Shown piece after piece: positions 42,792 through 50,691 of a DNA stretch of 64,000 nt. The first letter of the stretch is position 1, and each line of letters starts with the position of its first letter. The translations under genes were made by a program, and so were the position numbers. Below the pieces are notes generated by a model. It made no database searches and was not told the DNA's origin. It worked only from the letters and a program-made list of their open reading frames with translations. This DNA is from Streptomyces naganishii JCM 4654 (GTDB lineage Bacteria > Actinomycetota > Actinomycetes > Streptomycetales > Streptomycetaceae). The stretch is taken from positions 1 to 64,000 of the forward strand of contig NZ_BMVF01000022.1 in assembly GCF_014650575.1 (NCBI RefSeq), given 5' to 3'.

Positions 42792-43541
42792 TCAGGTGGC
42801 GTCGAGCGTGACCGTGAACGAGAAGCGGTCGCCGCGGTAGTGGATGACCGCCACGTCCAGCGGCCTCCCCGCCGTGTCGTAGGTGATGCCCGTGTAGTGC
42901 AGGATCGGGCTGAGCAGCGGCACTTGGAGCAGCCGCGCGGTCTCCGGGTCGGCCAGCCGCGCCTCGACGGTGTCCGTGATCCGGCTGATGCCGGCGCCCA
43001 CCACGTCCCGCAGCACCTTGGTCATCGGCCAGCGCACCAGGTCCTCGGGGGCTATCCGGTGGGCCAGTTCCGGACGGACGTAGTTGCGGGCGTGGTTGGT
43101 CGGCTCGCCGGTCTTCTCGTCGCTGCGCAGCCGGTGGTAGGCCCCCACCTCCTCCAGACCGGGGAAGTGGTCGGCGAGTTCGGCGGGCACGGGCGCGGTG
43201 CCGTGGTCCAGCAACTCGGTCGTCATGCCGGACTGCTGGGCCACGATGGCGTCCACCGAGCCCAGCAGCCGCACGGGGGCGCCCCGCCGGACTCCGGGCT
43301 CGATGAACGTGCCGCGCCGCCGGTGACGGGAGATCAGCCCCTCGTCCTCCAGTTCCTTCAGCGCCTGTCGCATGGTGAGCACGCTCACCCCGTAGTGCCC
43401 GGCCAGTTGCTCCTCGGTGGGCAGCCGGAGCGGGTCCCGCGGGGAGCGGCCGAGGATCGAGGCGCGCAGCGACTGCGACACCTGGTACCACAGCGGCAGC
43501 TTGCGGTTCAGGACGATCGAATCCGGGGCGAAGGAGGTCAC
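42792..43541 (-). CDS. GntR-family regulator with UTRA domain (HutC type)
   Basis: Regulator of 249 aa. The winged helix spans about 15-80 (LPLWYQVSQSLRASILG, LPTEEQLAGHYGVSVLTMRQALKELEDEGLISRHRRRGTF), and the UTRA ligand domain follows with AYHRLRSDEKTGEP and ISRITDTVEARLADPETARLL. GTG at 43541 starts 26 bases after the hmgA stop on the same strand, so it is probably in an operon with hmgA and may sense a tyrosine-catabolite. A good palindrome precedes hmgA. Confidence 0.9.
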   Translation of the reverse strand: MTSFAPDSIVLNRKLPLWYQVSQSLRASILGRSPRDPLRLPTEEQLAGHYGVSVLTMRQALKELEDEGLISRHRRRGTFIEPGVRRGAPVRLLGSVDAIVAQQSGMTTELLDHGTAPVPAELADHFPGLEEVGAYHRLRSDEKTGEPTNHARNYVRPELAHRIAPEDLVRWPMTKVLRDVVGAGISRITDTVEARLADPETARLLQVPLLSPILHYTGITYDTAGRPLDVAVIHYRGDRFSFTVTLDAT

Positions 43542-43567
43542 GGGCCATCCGTACCGGTAGCGAACGA

Positions 43568-44884
43568 TCAGTGCAAGGGGCGGAAGTGGCGCTCGAGGCC
43601 CTGCCAGACGTCGTCGTAGCCCTGCTGGAGGTGCTCGGCGCGGGCCGCCTGCGGGGTGAGCGTCAACGGCCAGCGCGTCTCGAACATGAACGCCAGCCCG
43701 TCGTCGACCTTCTGCGGCCGCAGTTCCGCCGCGCTCGCCCGCTCGAACGTCTCCCGGTCCGGGCCGTGCGCCGACATCATGTTGTGCAGCGAGCCGCCGC
43801 CCGGGACGAAGCCCTCCGCCTTCGCGTCGTAGGCGCCCTCGATCAGGCCCATGTACTCGCTCATCACGTTCCGGTGGAAGTACGGCGGCCGGAAGGTGTC
43901 CTCGCCCACCAGCCAGCGCGGCGCGAACACGACGAAGTCCACGCCGGCCAGCCCGGGGGTGTCGCTCGGCGAGGTCAGCACCGTGAAGATCGACGGGTCC
44001 GGGTGGTCGTAGGAGATCGTGCCGATCACGTTGAAGCGGCGCAGGTCGTAGACGTACGGGACGTGGTTGCCGTGCCAGGCGACGACGTCGAGGGGGGAGT
44101 GGTCGTAGGTGGCCGTCCACAGGTTGCCGCAGAACTTGTTCACCACCTCCACCGGGCCCTCGGTGTCCACGTAGGCGGCGACCGGCGCCATGAAGTCACG
44201 GGCGTTGGCGAGGCCGTTGGCGCCGATGGGGCCGAGGTCGGGCAGCTGGAAGGGGGCGCCGTAGTTCTCGCAGACGTAACCCCTGGCCGAGTCGTCCAGC
44301 AGTTCCAGCCGGAAGCGCACCCCGCGCGGGACCAGCGCCACGTGGCCGGGCTCCGCGTGCAGCAGGCCGAACTCCGTGCGCAGCAGCAGCCCGCCGCGCT
44401 CGGGGACGATCAGCAGCTCGCCGTCCGCGTCGCTGAAGACGCGCTCCATCGAGGAATTGGCGTGATACAGGTGCACGGCCATGCCGGTGCGCTGGGTGGC
44501 GTCGCCGTTGCCGCCGAGGGTCCACAGGCCGGCCAGGAAGTCCGTGCCGGGCCCGGGCTCGGGCAGCGGGTTCCAGCGCAGGCGGTTGGGGTCGGGCACC
44601 GTCTGGTTGAACGGCGCGGTGCGCAACTGGCCGTTGCCGCCGCGGGTGAACGCCGGGTGGGCGGCCGAGGGGCGGATACGGTACAGCCACGAGCGGCGGT
44701 TGTTCGCCCTCGGCTCGGTGAACGCCGAACCGCTCAGCTGCTCCGCGTACAGCCCGAGGGGGGCGCGCTGCGGGGAGTTGCGGCCCTCGGGCAGCGCGCC
44801 CGGAACCGCCTCGGAGCTGTGCTCGTTGCCGAAACCGGAGAGGTAGGCCAGTTTCTCGGCGGTCTTGCGTGCGTCCCCGCTCAT
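43568..44884 (-). CDS. hmgA: Homogentisate 1,2-dioxygenase
   Basis: Non-haem iron dioxygenase of 438 aa that opens the homogentisate ring to maleylacetoacetate in tyrosine and phenylalanine breakdown. Diagnostic segments are YLSGFGNEHSSEAVPGALP at the N terminus, AWHGNHVPYVYDL, FDVFAPRW-like VVFAPRWLVGEDTFRPPYFHRNVMSEYMGL with the iron-ligand His and Glu, and SLHNMMSAHGPD. Length is normal. ATG at 44884 has AAGGGAG upstream. A GntR/UTRA gene follows in the same direction. Neither fumarylacetoacetase nor HPPD genes are in the window. Confidence 0.96.
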   Translation of the reverse strand: MSGDARKTAEKLAYLSGFGNEHSSEAVPGALPEGRNSPQRAPLGLYAEQLSGSAFTEPRANNRRSWLYRIRPSAAHPAFTRGGNGQLRTAPFNQTVPDPNRLRWNPLPEPGPGTDFLAGLWTLGGNGDATQRTGMAVHLYHANSSMERVFSDADGELLIVPERGGLLLRTEFGLLHAEPGHVALVPRGVRFRLELLDDSARGYVCENYGAPFQLPDLGPIGANGLANARDFMAPVAAYVDTEGPVEVVNKFCGNLWTATYDHSPLDVVAWHGNHVPYVYDLRRFNVIGTISYDHPDPSIFTVLTSPSDTPGLAGVDFVVFAPRWLVGEDTFRPPYFHRNVMSEYMGLIEGAYDAKAEGFVPGGGSLHNMMSAHGPDRETFERASAAELRPQKVDDGLAFMFETRWPLTLTPQAARAEHLQQGYDDVWQGLERHFRPLH

Positions 44885-44907
44885 GATCGCTCCCTTGCAA
44901 CCTGATT

Positions 44908-44925
44908 CCTATGGGACACCGTAGG
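44908..44925. promoter_or_regulatory. Palindromic operator upstream of hmgA
   Basis: CCTATGGGACACCGTAGG is an 18-bp palindrome (arms CCTATGG and CCGTAGG, one mismatch) 23 bases before the hmgA start. It is a candidate site for the GntR/UTRA protein encoded downstream of hmgA. Confidence 0.6.
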
Positions 44926-45034
44926 ATTGCGTTTTCCCGCGCGCAAGAGGTACTTCGGTCCTCCTTCCGGGGTAGCAGCCGGAACCAGACCCCAGGGGGA
45001 TGAGGCGCGCGCTCCGCCGTTCTACGCTCCCGGC

Positions 45035-45592
45035 ATGTCGTCGTGGACGCGCGCACCCCTCGCGGCGCTCGCCGTCTGTCTCCTGCTGCTCGCCGGTGCG
45101 GCGGGCTGCGGCTCGGGCGGGGCGCGGGGGCACGGGAAGGGCGGTTCGGCCACGCCGGTGGGCAAGCTCCTGGACCACACCGACGAGGCGGGGCGGCGCT
45201 ACCGCGAGGTGGGCAGGAAGAGCGCACCCGAGGTCGGCGTCGAGGTCCAGCCGGACGCCGGCGGCAGCTGGGACGTACGGCTGACCGTGCGCCGCTTCCG
45301 CTTCTCGCCGGCCGGCACGGCGGCCCGGGCGGTGGCCGGGCGCGGGCTCGCCCACCTGCTGGTGGACGGCCGCCTCGTCTGCCGCCTGCGCACCCCCGAG
45401 TACCACCTCGCCGCCCGTCTGGTCCCCCGCGGCACCCACCACATCACGGCCCGCCTGTACGCGGACGACGGGACGGTGTGGGCGGTGGAGGGCAGGCCCG
45501 TGCAGAGCACGGCCGACATCACCGCCTCCGAGCCCGGTCCGGACCCGACCGGATCGGCCGGGCACGCGGCGAGCGGAAGGCCGGGGGCGTGA
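45035..45592 (+). CDS. Secreted lipoprotein, unknown function
   Basis: Predicted lipoprotein of 185 aa. The signal peptide MSSWTRAPLAALAVCLLLLAGAAGC ends in a lipobox (LAGAAGC) with lipidation Cys25. The mature part has VQPDAGGSWDVRLTVRRFRFSP and GTHHITARLYADDGTVWAVEG, a beta-rich domain. No family is recognised. ATG at 45035 has no ribosome site, but TACGCT lies 7 bases upstream and could drive a leaderless transcript. It is divergent from hmgA. Confidence 0.72.
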   Translation: MSSWTRAPLAALAVCLLLLAGAAGCGSGGARGHGKGGSATPVGKLLDHTDEAGRRYREVGRKSAPEVGVEVQPDAGGSWDVRLTVRRFRFSPAGTAARAVAGRGLAHLLVDGRLVCRLRTPEYHLAARLVPRGTHHITARLYADDGTVWAVEGRPVQSTADITASEPGPDPTGSAGHAASGRPGA

Positions 45593-45835
45593 TGGGCGGG
45601 CGGCTGGGGTGTGCCCGGCGGGAGGGGGTGGGCAGGCGGTGGGCGGTCACCGGGCAAGGCGAGGGTGGCCGCCGGGCGTGGCGGTCCGGGCCCATGACCA
45701 GGCCATTGCCCGCTCTTGGGGGAGGGATGGCAGGAGCGTGAACGGGACATGACCGGGTTCCGCCCCGCCCGGTGGTCCTGATCCCGCCCCCGTGAACCAG
45801 GGGCGAGCTTCACCCGGTCGCCGGGGGACGGCATC

Positions 45836-46453
45836 ATGAGGGCCGTGCCCCATGCGACCCCGCTCCGTCGCGCGCCCGTGCAGAGGCGCAGCGCCGAACG
45901 GCTGACCAGGATCCTCGACGCCTGCGCCGACCTCCTCGACGAGGTCGGCTACGACGCCCTGAGCACGCGCGCCGTCGCCGTACGGGCCGGTGTGCCCATC
46001 GGCTCCGTCTACCGCTTCTTCGGCAACAAGCGAGCGATGGTCGACGCGCTGGCCCAGCGCAACCTGGAGCGGTACACGGAGCGGGTCGGGGAGCGGCTGC
46101 GGAAGTCGGGGGATACGTGCTGGCGCGCGGCGATGGACGCGGTGCTGGACGAGTACCTGGCGATGAAGCGGACCGCGCCCGGCTTCTCCCTGGTCGACTT
46201 CGGCAACCAGATCCCGATCGGCGCCGGGCAGGCACAGCCCAACCGCCGGGTCGCCGACCGCCTCACCGACCTGCTCTCGGTCCATCTGCGCCGCGAGCCC
46301 GACGACGACCTGCGCCGCACCTTCCTGATCGCCGTCGAGACCGCCGACGCCCTCGTCCAACTCGCCTTCCGCGTGGACCCGGAGGGCGACGAGAAGATCA
46401 TCACCGAGATACGCGAACTGCTGCGCGCCTACCTGGGCCGAGTGCTCGACTGA
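45836..46453 (+). CDS. TetR-family regulator
   Basis: Regulator of 205 aa with helix-turn-helix ILDACADLLDEVGYDALSTRAVAVRAGVPIGSVYRFFGNKRAMVDALAQR. The C-terminal region has the TetR ligand-pocket features VLDEYLAMKRTAPGF and VETADALVQLAFR. It lies in the same direction as the molybdopterin oxidoreductase gene, which has a CATACCG/CGGTATG palindrome in its promoter; that gene is the likely target. ATG at 45836 is used; a GTG three codons later is possible. Confidence 0.88.
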   Translation: MRAVPHATPLRRAPVQRRSAERLTRILDACADLLDEVGYDALSTRAVAVRAGVPIGSVYRFFGNKRAMVDALAQRNLERYTERVGERLRKSGDTCWRAAMDAVLDEYLAMKRTAPGFSLVDFGNQIPIGAGQAQPNRRVADRLTDLLSVHLRREPDDDLRRTFLIAVETADALVQLAFRVDPEGDEKIITEIRELLRAYLGRVLD

Positions 46454-46576
46454 CGGCCACTAGGCCGACGCGCGGGGCGCGGCCGGCGCACACCGCGCCG
46501 GCGCGCCGCTCGGCGCGCCGCTCCGGCCGGCCGGTCACGGTTTCCCCATCGGTGCGCGCCGGGGGGTCCCCTGCGT

Positions 46577-46594
46577 GCATACCGGTCGGTATGC
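46577..46594. promoter_or_regulatory. TetR-type operator before the molybdopterin oxidoreductase
   Basis: GCATACCG-GT-CGGTATGC is a perfect palindrome around a two-base centre, 40 bases before the oxidoreductase start codon. The ACCGGTCGGT core is a common TetR-family operator form. Confidence 0.75.
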
Positions 46595-46633
46595 TCTGCG
46601 GACGCCGTTGTCGCGCATACCCCGGGAGGCCCC

Positions 46634-48904
46634 GTGTCCCGCACCGCCCTGCGAATCTGCCCGTTGTGCGAGGCCACCTGCGGGCTGACGCTCACCGTCG
46701 ACGGAACCCGCGTCACCGGCGCGCGCGGTGACCGCGACGACGTGTTCAGCAAGGGGTTCATCTGCCCGAAGGGCGCCTCCTTCGGCGCCGTGGACGGCGA
46801 TCCCGACCGGCTGCGCACCCCCCTGGTCCGCCGGGACGGCGAACTGCGCGAGGCCACCTGGGAGGAGGCGTTCGACGCGGTCGCCGCCGGGATACGGCCG
46901 GTCGTCGAGCGGTACGGACCGCACTCCGTCGGCGTCGTCCTCGGCAACCCCAACGTGCACACCATGGCCGGCGCCCTCTACCCGCCCGTCCTGCTCGCCG
47001 CCCTCGGCACGCGCAGCCTGTTCACCGCCTCCACTCTCGACCAGATGCCCAAGCACGTCTCCAGCGGACTGCTCTACGGTGACGCCAACGCCATCCCCGT
47101 GCCCGATCTGGACCGCACCGACCACCTGCTCCTGATCGGCGCCAACCCCCTGGAGTCCAACGGCAGTCTGTGCACCGCCCCCGACTTCCCCGGCAAGCTC
47201 AAGGCGCTCAGGGCCCGCGGCGGCACCCTCACGGTCGTCGACCCGCGCCGCACCCGCACCGCACGTCTGGCCGACCGGCACATAGCCGTCCGGCCCGGCT
47301 CCGACGCCCTGCTCCTCGCGGCCATGGCCCACGTGCTCCTGGAGGAGGGCCTCGCCGACCTGAAGGACCTCGCGCCGCACGTCGAGGGGCTGCCCGAACT
47401 CCGGGAGGCGGTACGCGACTTCGCCCCCGAGGCCGTGGCGCGGGCCTGCGACGTGGACGCGGCGCTGATCCGCACCCTCGCCCGCGAACTCGCCGCCGCC
47501 CCCACCGCCGCCGTCTACGGCCGCATCGGCAGCTGCACCGTCCCGCACGGCACCCTGGCCAGCTGGCTGGTGGACGTCCTCAACATCCTCACCGGCAACC
47601 TCGACCGGCCCGGCGGCGCGCTCTTCCCGCAGGCCGCCACCGACCGGACGCCGCGCCCGGCCGGCCCCGGCCGCGGGTTCGCGCTCGGCCGCTGGCGCTC
47701 CCGGGTCGCCGGCCACCCCGAGGCCAAGGGCGAGCTGCCGATCTCCGCGCTCGCCGAGGAGATCGACACCGCCACCGACGAGGGGGAGCCGATCCGCGCC
47801 CTGGTCTGCGTGGCCGCCAACCCCGTGCTGTCCGCCCCCGACGGCGACCGGCTCGACAAGGCCCTCGGCTCCCTGGACTTCATGGTGAGCGTCGACCCGT
47901 ACCTCAACGAGACCTCGCGCCACGCCCACGTGGTACTGCCCCCGCCCCCGCCCGCGCAGAGCCCGCACCACGACTTCGCGTTCAACACCCTCGCCGTGCG
48001 CAACCAGGTCCGCTACACCCGCCCGGCCGTCCCCCTCGAGCCCGGCCGGATGGCCGAGACCGAGATCCTGGCCCGGCTGATCCTCGCCGCCACCGATTGG
48101 GGTCTCCCCTGCTCGAGCGAAGCCGAGAGCTTGGGGAAGCACGGCGCCGACCCGGCGGCGGTGGACGCCATGGTGATCGAGCAGAGCCTCGGCAAGGCGG
48201 CCGCGGACCCGCACTCGCCCGTGCACGGCCGGGATCCGCGCGACCTCGCCGCACGACTCACCGGCGCCGACGGCCCCGAGCGGCGCCTCGACATGATGCT
48301 GCGCCTCGGCCCGTACGGCGACGGCTTCGGCGCCCGCCCGGACGGGCTGAGCCTGGAGAAGCTGCTCGCCCACCCGCACGGCATCGACCTCGGACCGCTG
48401 CGGCCCCGCCTGCCCCAGCCGCTGCGGACCCGCTCCGGCAGGATCGAGCTGCTGCCCGCGCCGATCGCCGGCGACCTGCCCCGCCTGCGCGAGGCCCTGC
48501 ACGCAAGCCCGGCCGCGCTGGTCCTCGTCGGCCGCCGCCACCTGCGCTCCAACAACAGCTGGATGCACAACGTGCCCGCCCTCACCGGCGGTTCCAACCG
48601 CTGCACCGTGCACATCCACCCCGACGACGCCGGCCGCCTCGGCATCGCCGACGGCGCCCCGGTGCGCGTCAAGGGCGCCGGCGGCGAGGTGACGGCGCCG
48701 GCCGAGGTCACCGACGGCATACGCCCCGGAGTGGTGAGCCTCCCGCACGGCTGGGGCCACGACCGCCCCGGCACCCGGCTGGCGCACGCCGCCACGGACC
48801 CCGGCGTCAACGTCAACCAGCTCCTCGACGGCAGCCTGCTCGACCCGCTCTCGGGCAACGCGGTCCTCAACGGCGTACCCGTCGAGCTGACCCCCGCGGG
48901 CTGA
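46634..48904 (+). CDS. Molybdopterin-dependent oxidoreductase, FdhF/nitrate-reductase type
   Basis: Cytoplasmic enzyme of 756 aa. An N-terminal [4Fe-4S] domain carries Cys9, Cys12, Cys16 and Cys44 (ICPLCEATC, FICPKG). The bis-MGD domains follow with LLIGANPLESNGS, VVDPRRTRTARLADRHIAVRPGSDALLLAAM and a C-terminal dinucleotide-binding domain (GSNRCTVHIHPDDAGRLGIADGAPVRV, VSLPHGWGHD). There is no Tat signal and no neighbouring FdhD, electron-transfer or cofactor genes. Substrate is unknown; such orphans resemble formate dehydrogenase H and assimilatory nitrate reductase. Residues 489-502 are encoded by an in-frame dispersed repeat. GTG at 46634 follows GGGAGG. Confidence 0.88.
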   Translation: MSRTALRICPLCEATCGLTLTVDGTRVTGARGDRDDVFSKGFICPKGASFGAVDGDPDRLRTPLVRRDGELREATWEEAFDAVAAGIRPVVERYGPHSVGVVLGNPNVHTMAGALYPPVLLAALGTRSLFTASTLDQMPKHVSSGLLYGDANAIPVPDLDRTDHLLLIGANPLESNGSLCTAPDFPGKLKALRARGGTLTVVDPRRTRTARLADRHIAVRPGSDALLLAAMAHVLLEEGLADLKDLAPHVEGLPELREAVRDFAPEAVARACDVDAALIRTLARELAAAPTAAVYGRIGSCTVPHGTLASWLVDVLNILTGNLDRPGGALFPQAATDRTPRPAGPGRGFALGRWRSRVAGHPEAKGELPISALAEEIDTATDEGEPIRALVCVAANPVLSAPDGDRLDKALGSLDFMVSVDPYLNETSRHAHVVLPPPPPAQSPHHDFAFNTLAVRNQVRYTRPAVPLEPGRMAETEILARLILAATDWGLPCSSEAESLGKHGADPAAVDAMVIEQSLGKAAADPHSPVHGRDPRDLAARLTGADGPERRLDMMLRLGPYGDGFGARPDGLSLEKLLAHPHGIDLGPLRPRLPQPLRTRSGRIELLPAPIAGDLPRLREALHASPAALVLVGRRHLRSNNSWMHNVPALTGGSNRCTVHIHPDDAGRLGIADGAPVRVKGAGGEVTAPAEVTDGIRPGVVSLPHGWGHDRPGTRLAHAATDPGVNVNQLLDGSLLDPLSGNAVLNGVPVELTPAG
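48097..48139. repeat. Streptomyces dispersed hairpin repeat inside a coding region
   Basis: A 43-bp element with CCCCTGCTCGAGCGAAGCCG and GAGAGCTTGGGG can fold into a hairpin. The same type (CTCGAGCGAAGCCGAGAGCTTGGGG) is widespread in Streptomyces genomes, mostly between genes, as I recall. Here it lies inside the oxidoreductase gene and adds WGLPCSSEAESLGK in frame. Confidence 0.75.
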
Positions 48905-48913
48905 GACGCGAGC

Positions 48914-48939
48914 TCCGGCCCGGCCGCGGCTGGGCCGGA
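48914..48939 (+). terminator. Hairpin after the oxidoreductase gene
   Basis: TCCGGCCC (48914-48921) pairs with GGGCCGGA (48932-48939), 10 bases after the stop. It is a short but perfect stem without a T run. Confidence 0.6.
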
Positions 48940-49000
48940 CGGGGGACTTCGGGCGGCGTGTCGGCCTGCTTGCCGCTCCGCTCGGGGGCGGACGTGAAAG

Positions 49001-49044
49001 AGAGTCAGGTGAAAGAGCGATTTGTATGAAAATCGTCTGACTCT
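49001..49044 (+). promoter_or_regulatory. Nested hairpin directly before the sortase-substrate-like gene
   Basis: AGAGTCAG (49001-49008) pairs with CTGACTCT (49037-49044), and inside it CGATTT (49018-49023) pairs with AAATCG (49030-49035). The structure ends one base before the ribosome binding site GAGGAG. GTGAAAGAG also occurs twice (48994 and 49009). It could be a leader control element or overlap a promoter. Confidence 0.5.
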
Positions 49045-49055
49045 GAGGAGCGCGC

Positions 49056-49766
49056 ATGCCCACCCTGACACTCCCACGCATCCTCGGCTCCCGCGTCGGT
49101 GCCGCCGCCGCTCTCACGGCCCTGACGGCGGTGGGTGCCACGTGGATGGCGGCACCCGCCATGGCCGCCCCCGGTGACGACGGCGACATCAAGATCCACC
49201 GCGTGGGCGTGCCCTTCGGCGTCCCGAAGGACGACCCGGCGGTCTGCCGGTTCTATCTCGACGGCGTCAACTTCGACAGCCTCACCCGCCTCACGTACAT
49301 GATCCAGGCCAACCCTCCGCTGCCCAGCACGGCCACCGTGACCGGCACCCTCGTCCTCACCGGCGGCGCCGGGCACAGCGATCCGATCAGCCTGACCGAC
49401 GGGCAGTACACGCTCATGTGGACCGTGCCCACCGGCACCCCCAAGGTGAAGATCTTCCGCGTCAACTGCCGCGAGGAGAACGAGCGCCACGACGGCGCCC
49501 AGGGGCCCGGCCACCAGATCGAGGACCAGGGCCGCGGCAACGATGACCCTGGGCGCGGCCACGAGGACCAGCGCGGGGGACCGGCCTCCGGCAAGGACGA
49601 CCGTGAGGGCCCGCCCAGGGGCGGCGTCCACGCGGGCGGCGGCGGTCTGGCCCGCACGGCCGACGCCTTCTCGCCGCTGACGGGCGCCGCGGCCGTCGGC
49701 CTCGTGGTGGTCAGCGGGGTCGTGTACTTCCGGCTGATCCGCCGGCGCCCCCATGGCGCCGCGTAG
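49056..49766 (+). CDS. Exported surface protein paired with sortase F
   Basis: Protein of 236 aa. A signal peptide (about 1-38, ending AMAAP) is followed by a beta-rich domain (residues 40-140, VGVPFGVPKDDPAVCRFYLDGVNFDS) with two cysteines, then a charged Gly/Asp/Arg linker. The C terminus reads LARTADAFSPLTG, then a hydrophobic helix and RLIRRR, a layout like a sortase sorting signal with a degenerate LAxTG (LARTA). ATG at 49056 follows GAGGAG. It overlaps the class F sortase gene by 14 bases, so the two are coexpressed; it may be the sortase's substrate. Confidence 0.7.
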   Translation: MPTLTLPRILGSRVGAAAALTALTAVGATWMAAPAMAAPGDDGDIKIHRVGVPFGVPKDDPAVCRFYLDGVNFDSLTRLTYMIQANPPLPSTATVTGTLVLTGGAGHSDPISLTDGQYTLMWTVPTGTPKVKIFRVNCREENERHDGAQGPGHQIEDQGRGNDDPGRGHEDQRGGPASGKDDREGPPRGGVHAGGGGLARTADAFSPLTGAAAVGLVVVSGVVYFRLIRRRPHGAA

Positions 49767-50487
49767 GCGCCGACGCAGGCCCTGGCACCGGACCCGCGCC
49801 TACCGACTCGCCAGGACGGCCGTGCTCGCGGTCGTCCTGGTCACGGCGGGGGTCCGGTGCGGGGCACACCTCGAGCCCGCGGCACCGGCCCGAGCCGCGG
49901 GCCCGGGCGCCTCGGTTCCGGCCTCCCGCTCACCGGGCTCCTCCGGCCGCACCGGCCCGAGCGCGCGGGAGGACGAGCGGTCCGCCCCGCCCACCGGTAC
50001 GGCACCGTCCCCGCCCCCGCCCGCCCCCCTGCCCAGGTCCCGCGCCGTCTCCCTGCGCATCCCCTCCCTCGGCGTCGACGCCCCCGTCATCGGCGTCGGC
50101 CTCGACAAGGACCGCCGGCTGGAGACGCCCCCGGTCGACAAGCCGAAGCTCGTCGGCTGGTACACGGGCGGCCCCACGCCCGGCGAGGCCGGCACCGCGG
50201 TCGCGGTCGGGCACCGCGACACCACCACCGGCGCCGCCGTCTTCGCCGCGCTCGGCCAGGTCGGACCCGGCCGCCACATCGAGATCCGGCGCGCGGACGG
50301 CCGTACCGCCGTCTACACCGTGGACAAGGTGCGGGTCTTCGACAAGAGCCGCTTCCCCGACAAGGAGGTGTACGGCCCGGTCCGCCGGCCCGAACTCCGC
50401 GTCATCACCTGCGGCGGCCTCTACACCCGCAGGGCCGGCTACTCCAGCAACGTGGTCGTCTTCGCCCACCTGACCTCGGCGACCTGA
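49753..50487 (+). CDS. srtF: Class F sortase
   Basis: Membrane transpeptidase of 244 aa. A basic N terminus and one signal-anchor helix (about 20-37) are followed by a Pro/Ser-rich linker and the sortase domain (about 95-244): IPSLGVDAPVIGVGLD, the His motif VAVGHRD, the Cys motif RVITCGG and a downstream RRAGYSSNVVVFA with the catalytic Arg. Class F sortases are common in actinobacteria and less understood than classes A and E. It overlaps the preceding exported-protein gene. Confidence 0.92.
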   Translation: MAPRRRRRRPWHRTRAYRLARTAVLAVVLVTAGVRCGAHLEPAAPARAAGPGASVPASRSPGSSGRTGPSAREDERSAPPTGTAPSPPPPAPLPRSRAVSLRIPSLGVDAPVIGVGLDKDRRLETPPVDKPKLVGWYTGGPTPGEAGTAVAVGHRDTTTGAAVFAALGQVGPGRHIEIRRADGRTAVYTVDKVRVFDKSRFPDKEVYGPVRRPELRVITCGGLYTRRAGYSSNVVVFAHLTSAT

Positions 50488-50691
50488 GCCCGCCCCCGCG
50501 GCCCCGGCCTCTGAACGGGACCGTCCGCTTTCTCACCTGGTGGACTCGTCCGCCCGATCACGACCGTTGTCTTCCCCCGGGCGCGCACATTCCGTTAACT
50601 TCCGTGACTCACACGCCCCGTACGACCCGCACGAGGCGTCCGACGCGGAGCGCCAGCGCTCCGGGTGAGTGAGCCCCGGGGGGCACCCCTC

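Noticed and set aside
46535..49192. 885-codon minus-strand frame opposite the molybdoenzyme
   Set aside because: It is GC-driven and antisense to a gene with clear Fe-S and MGD motifs.
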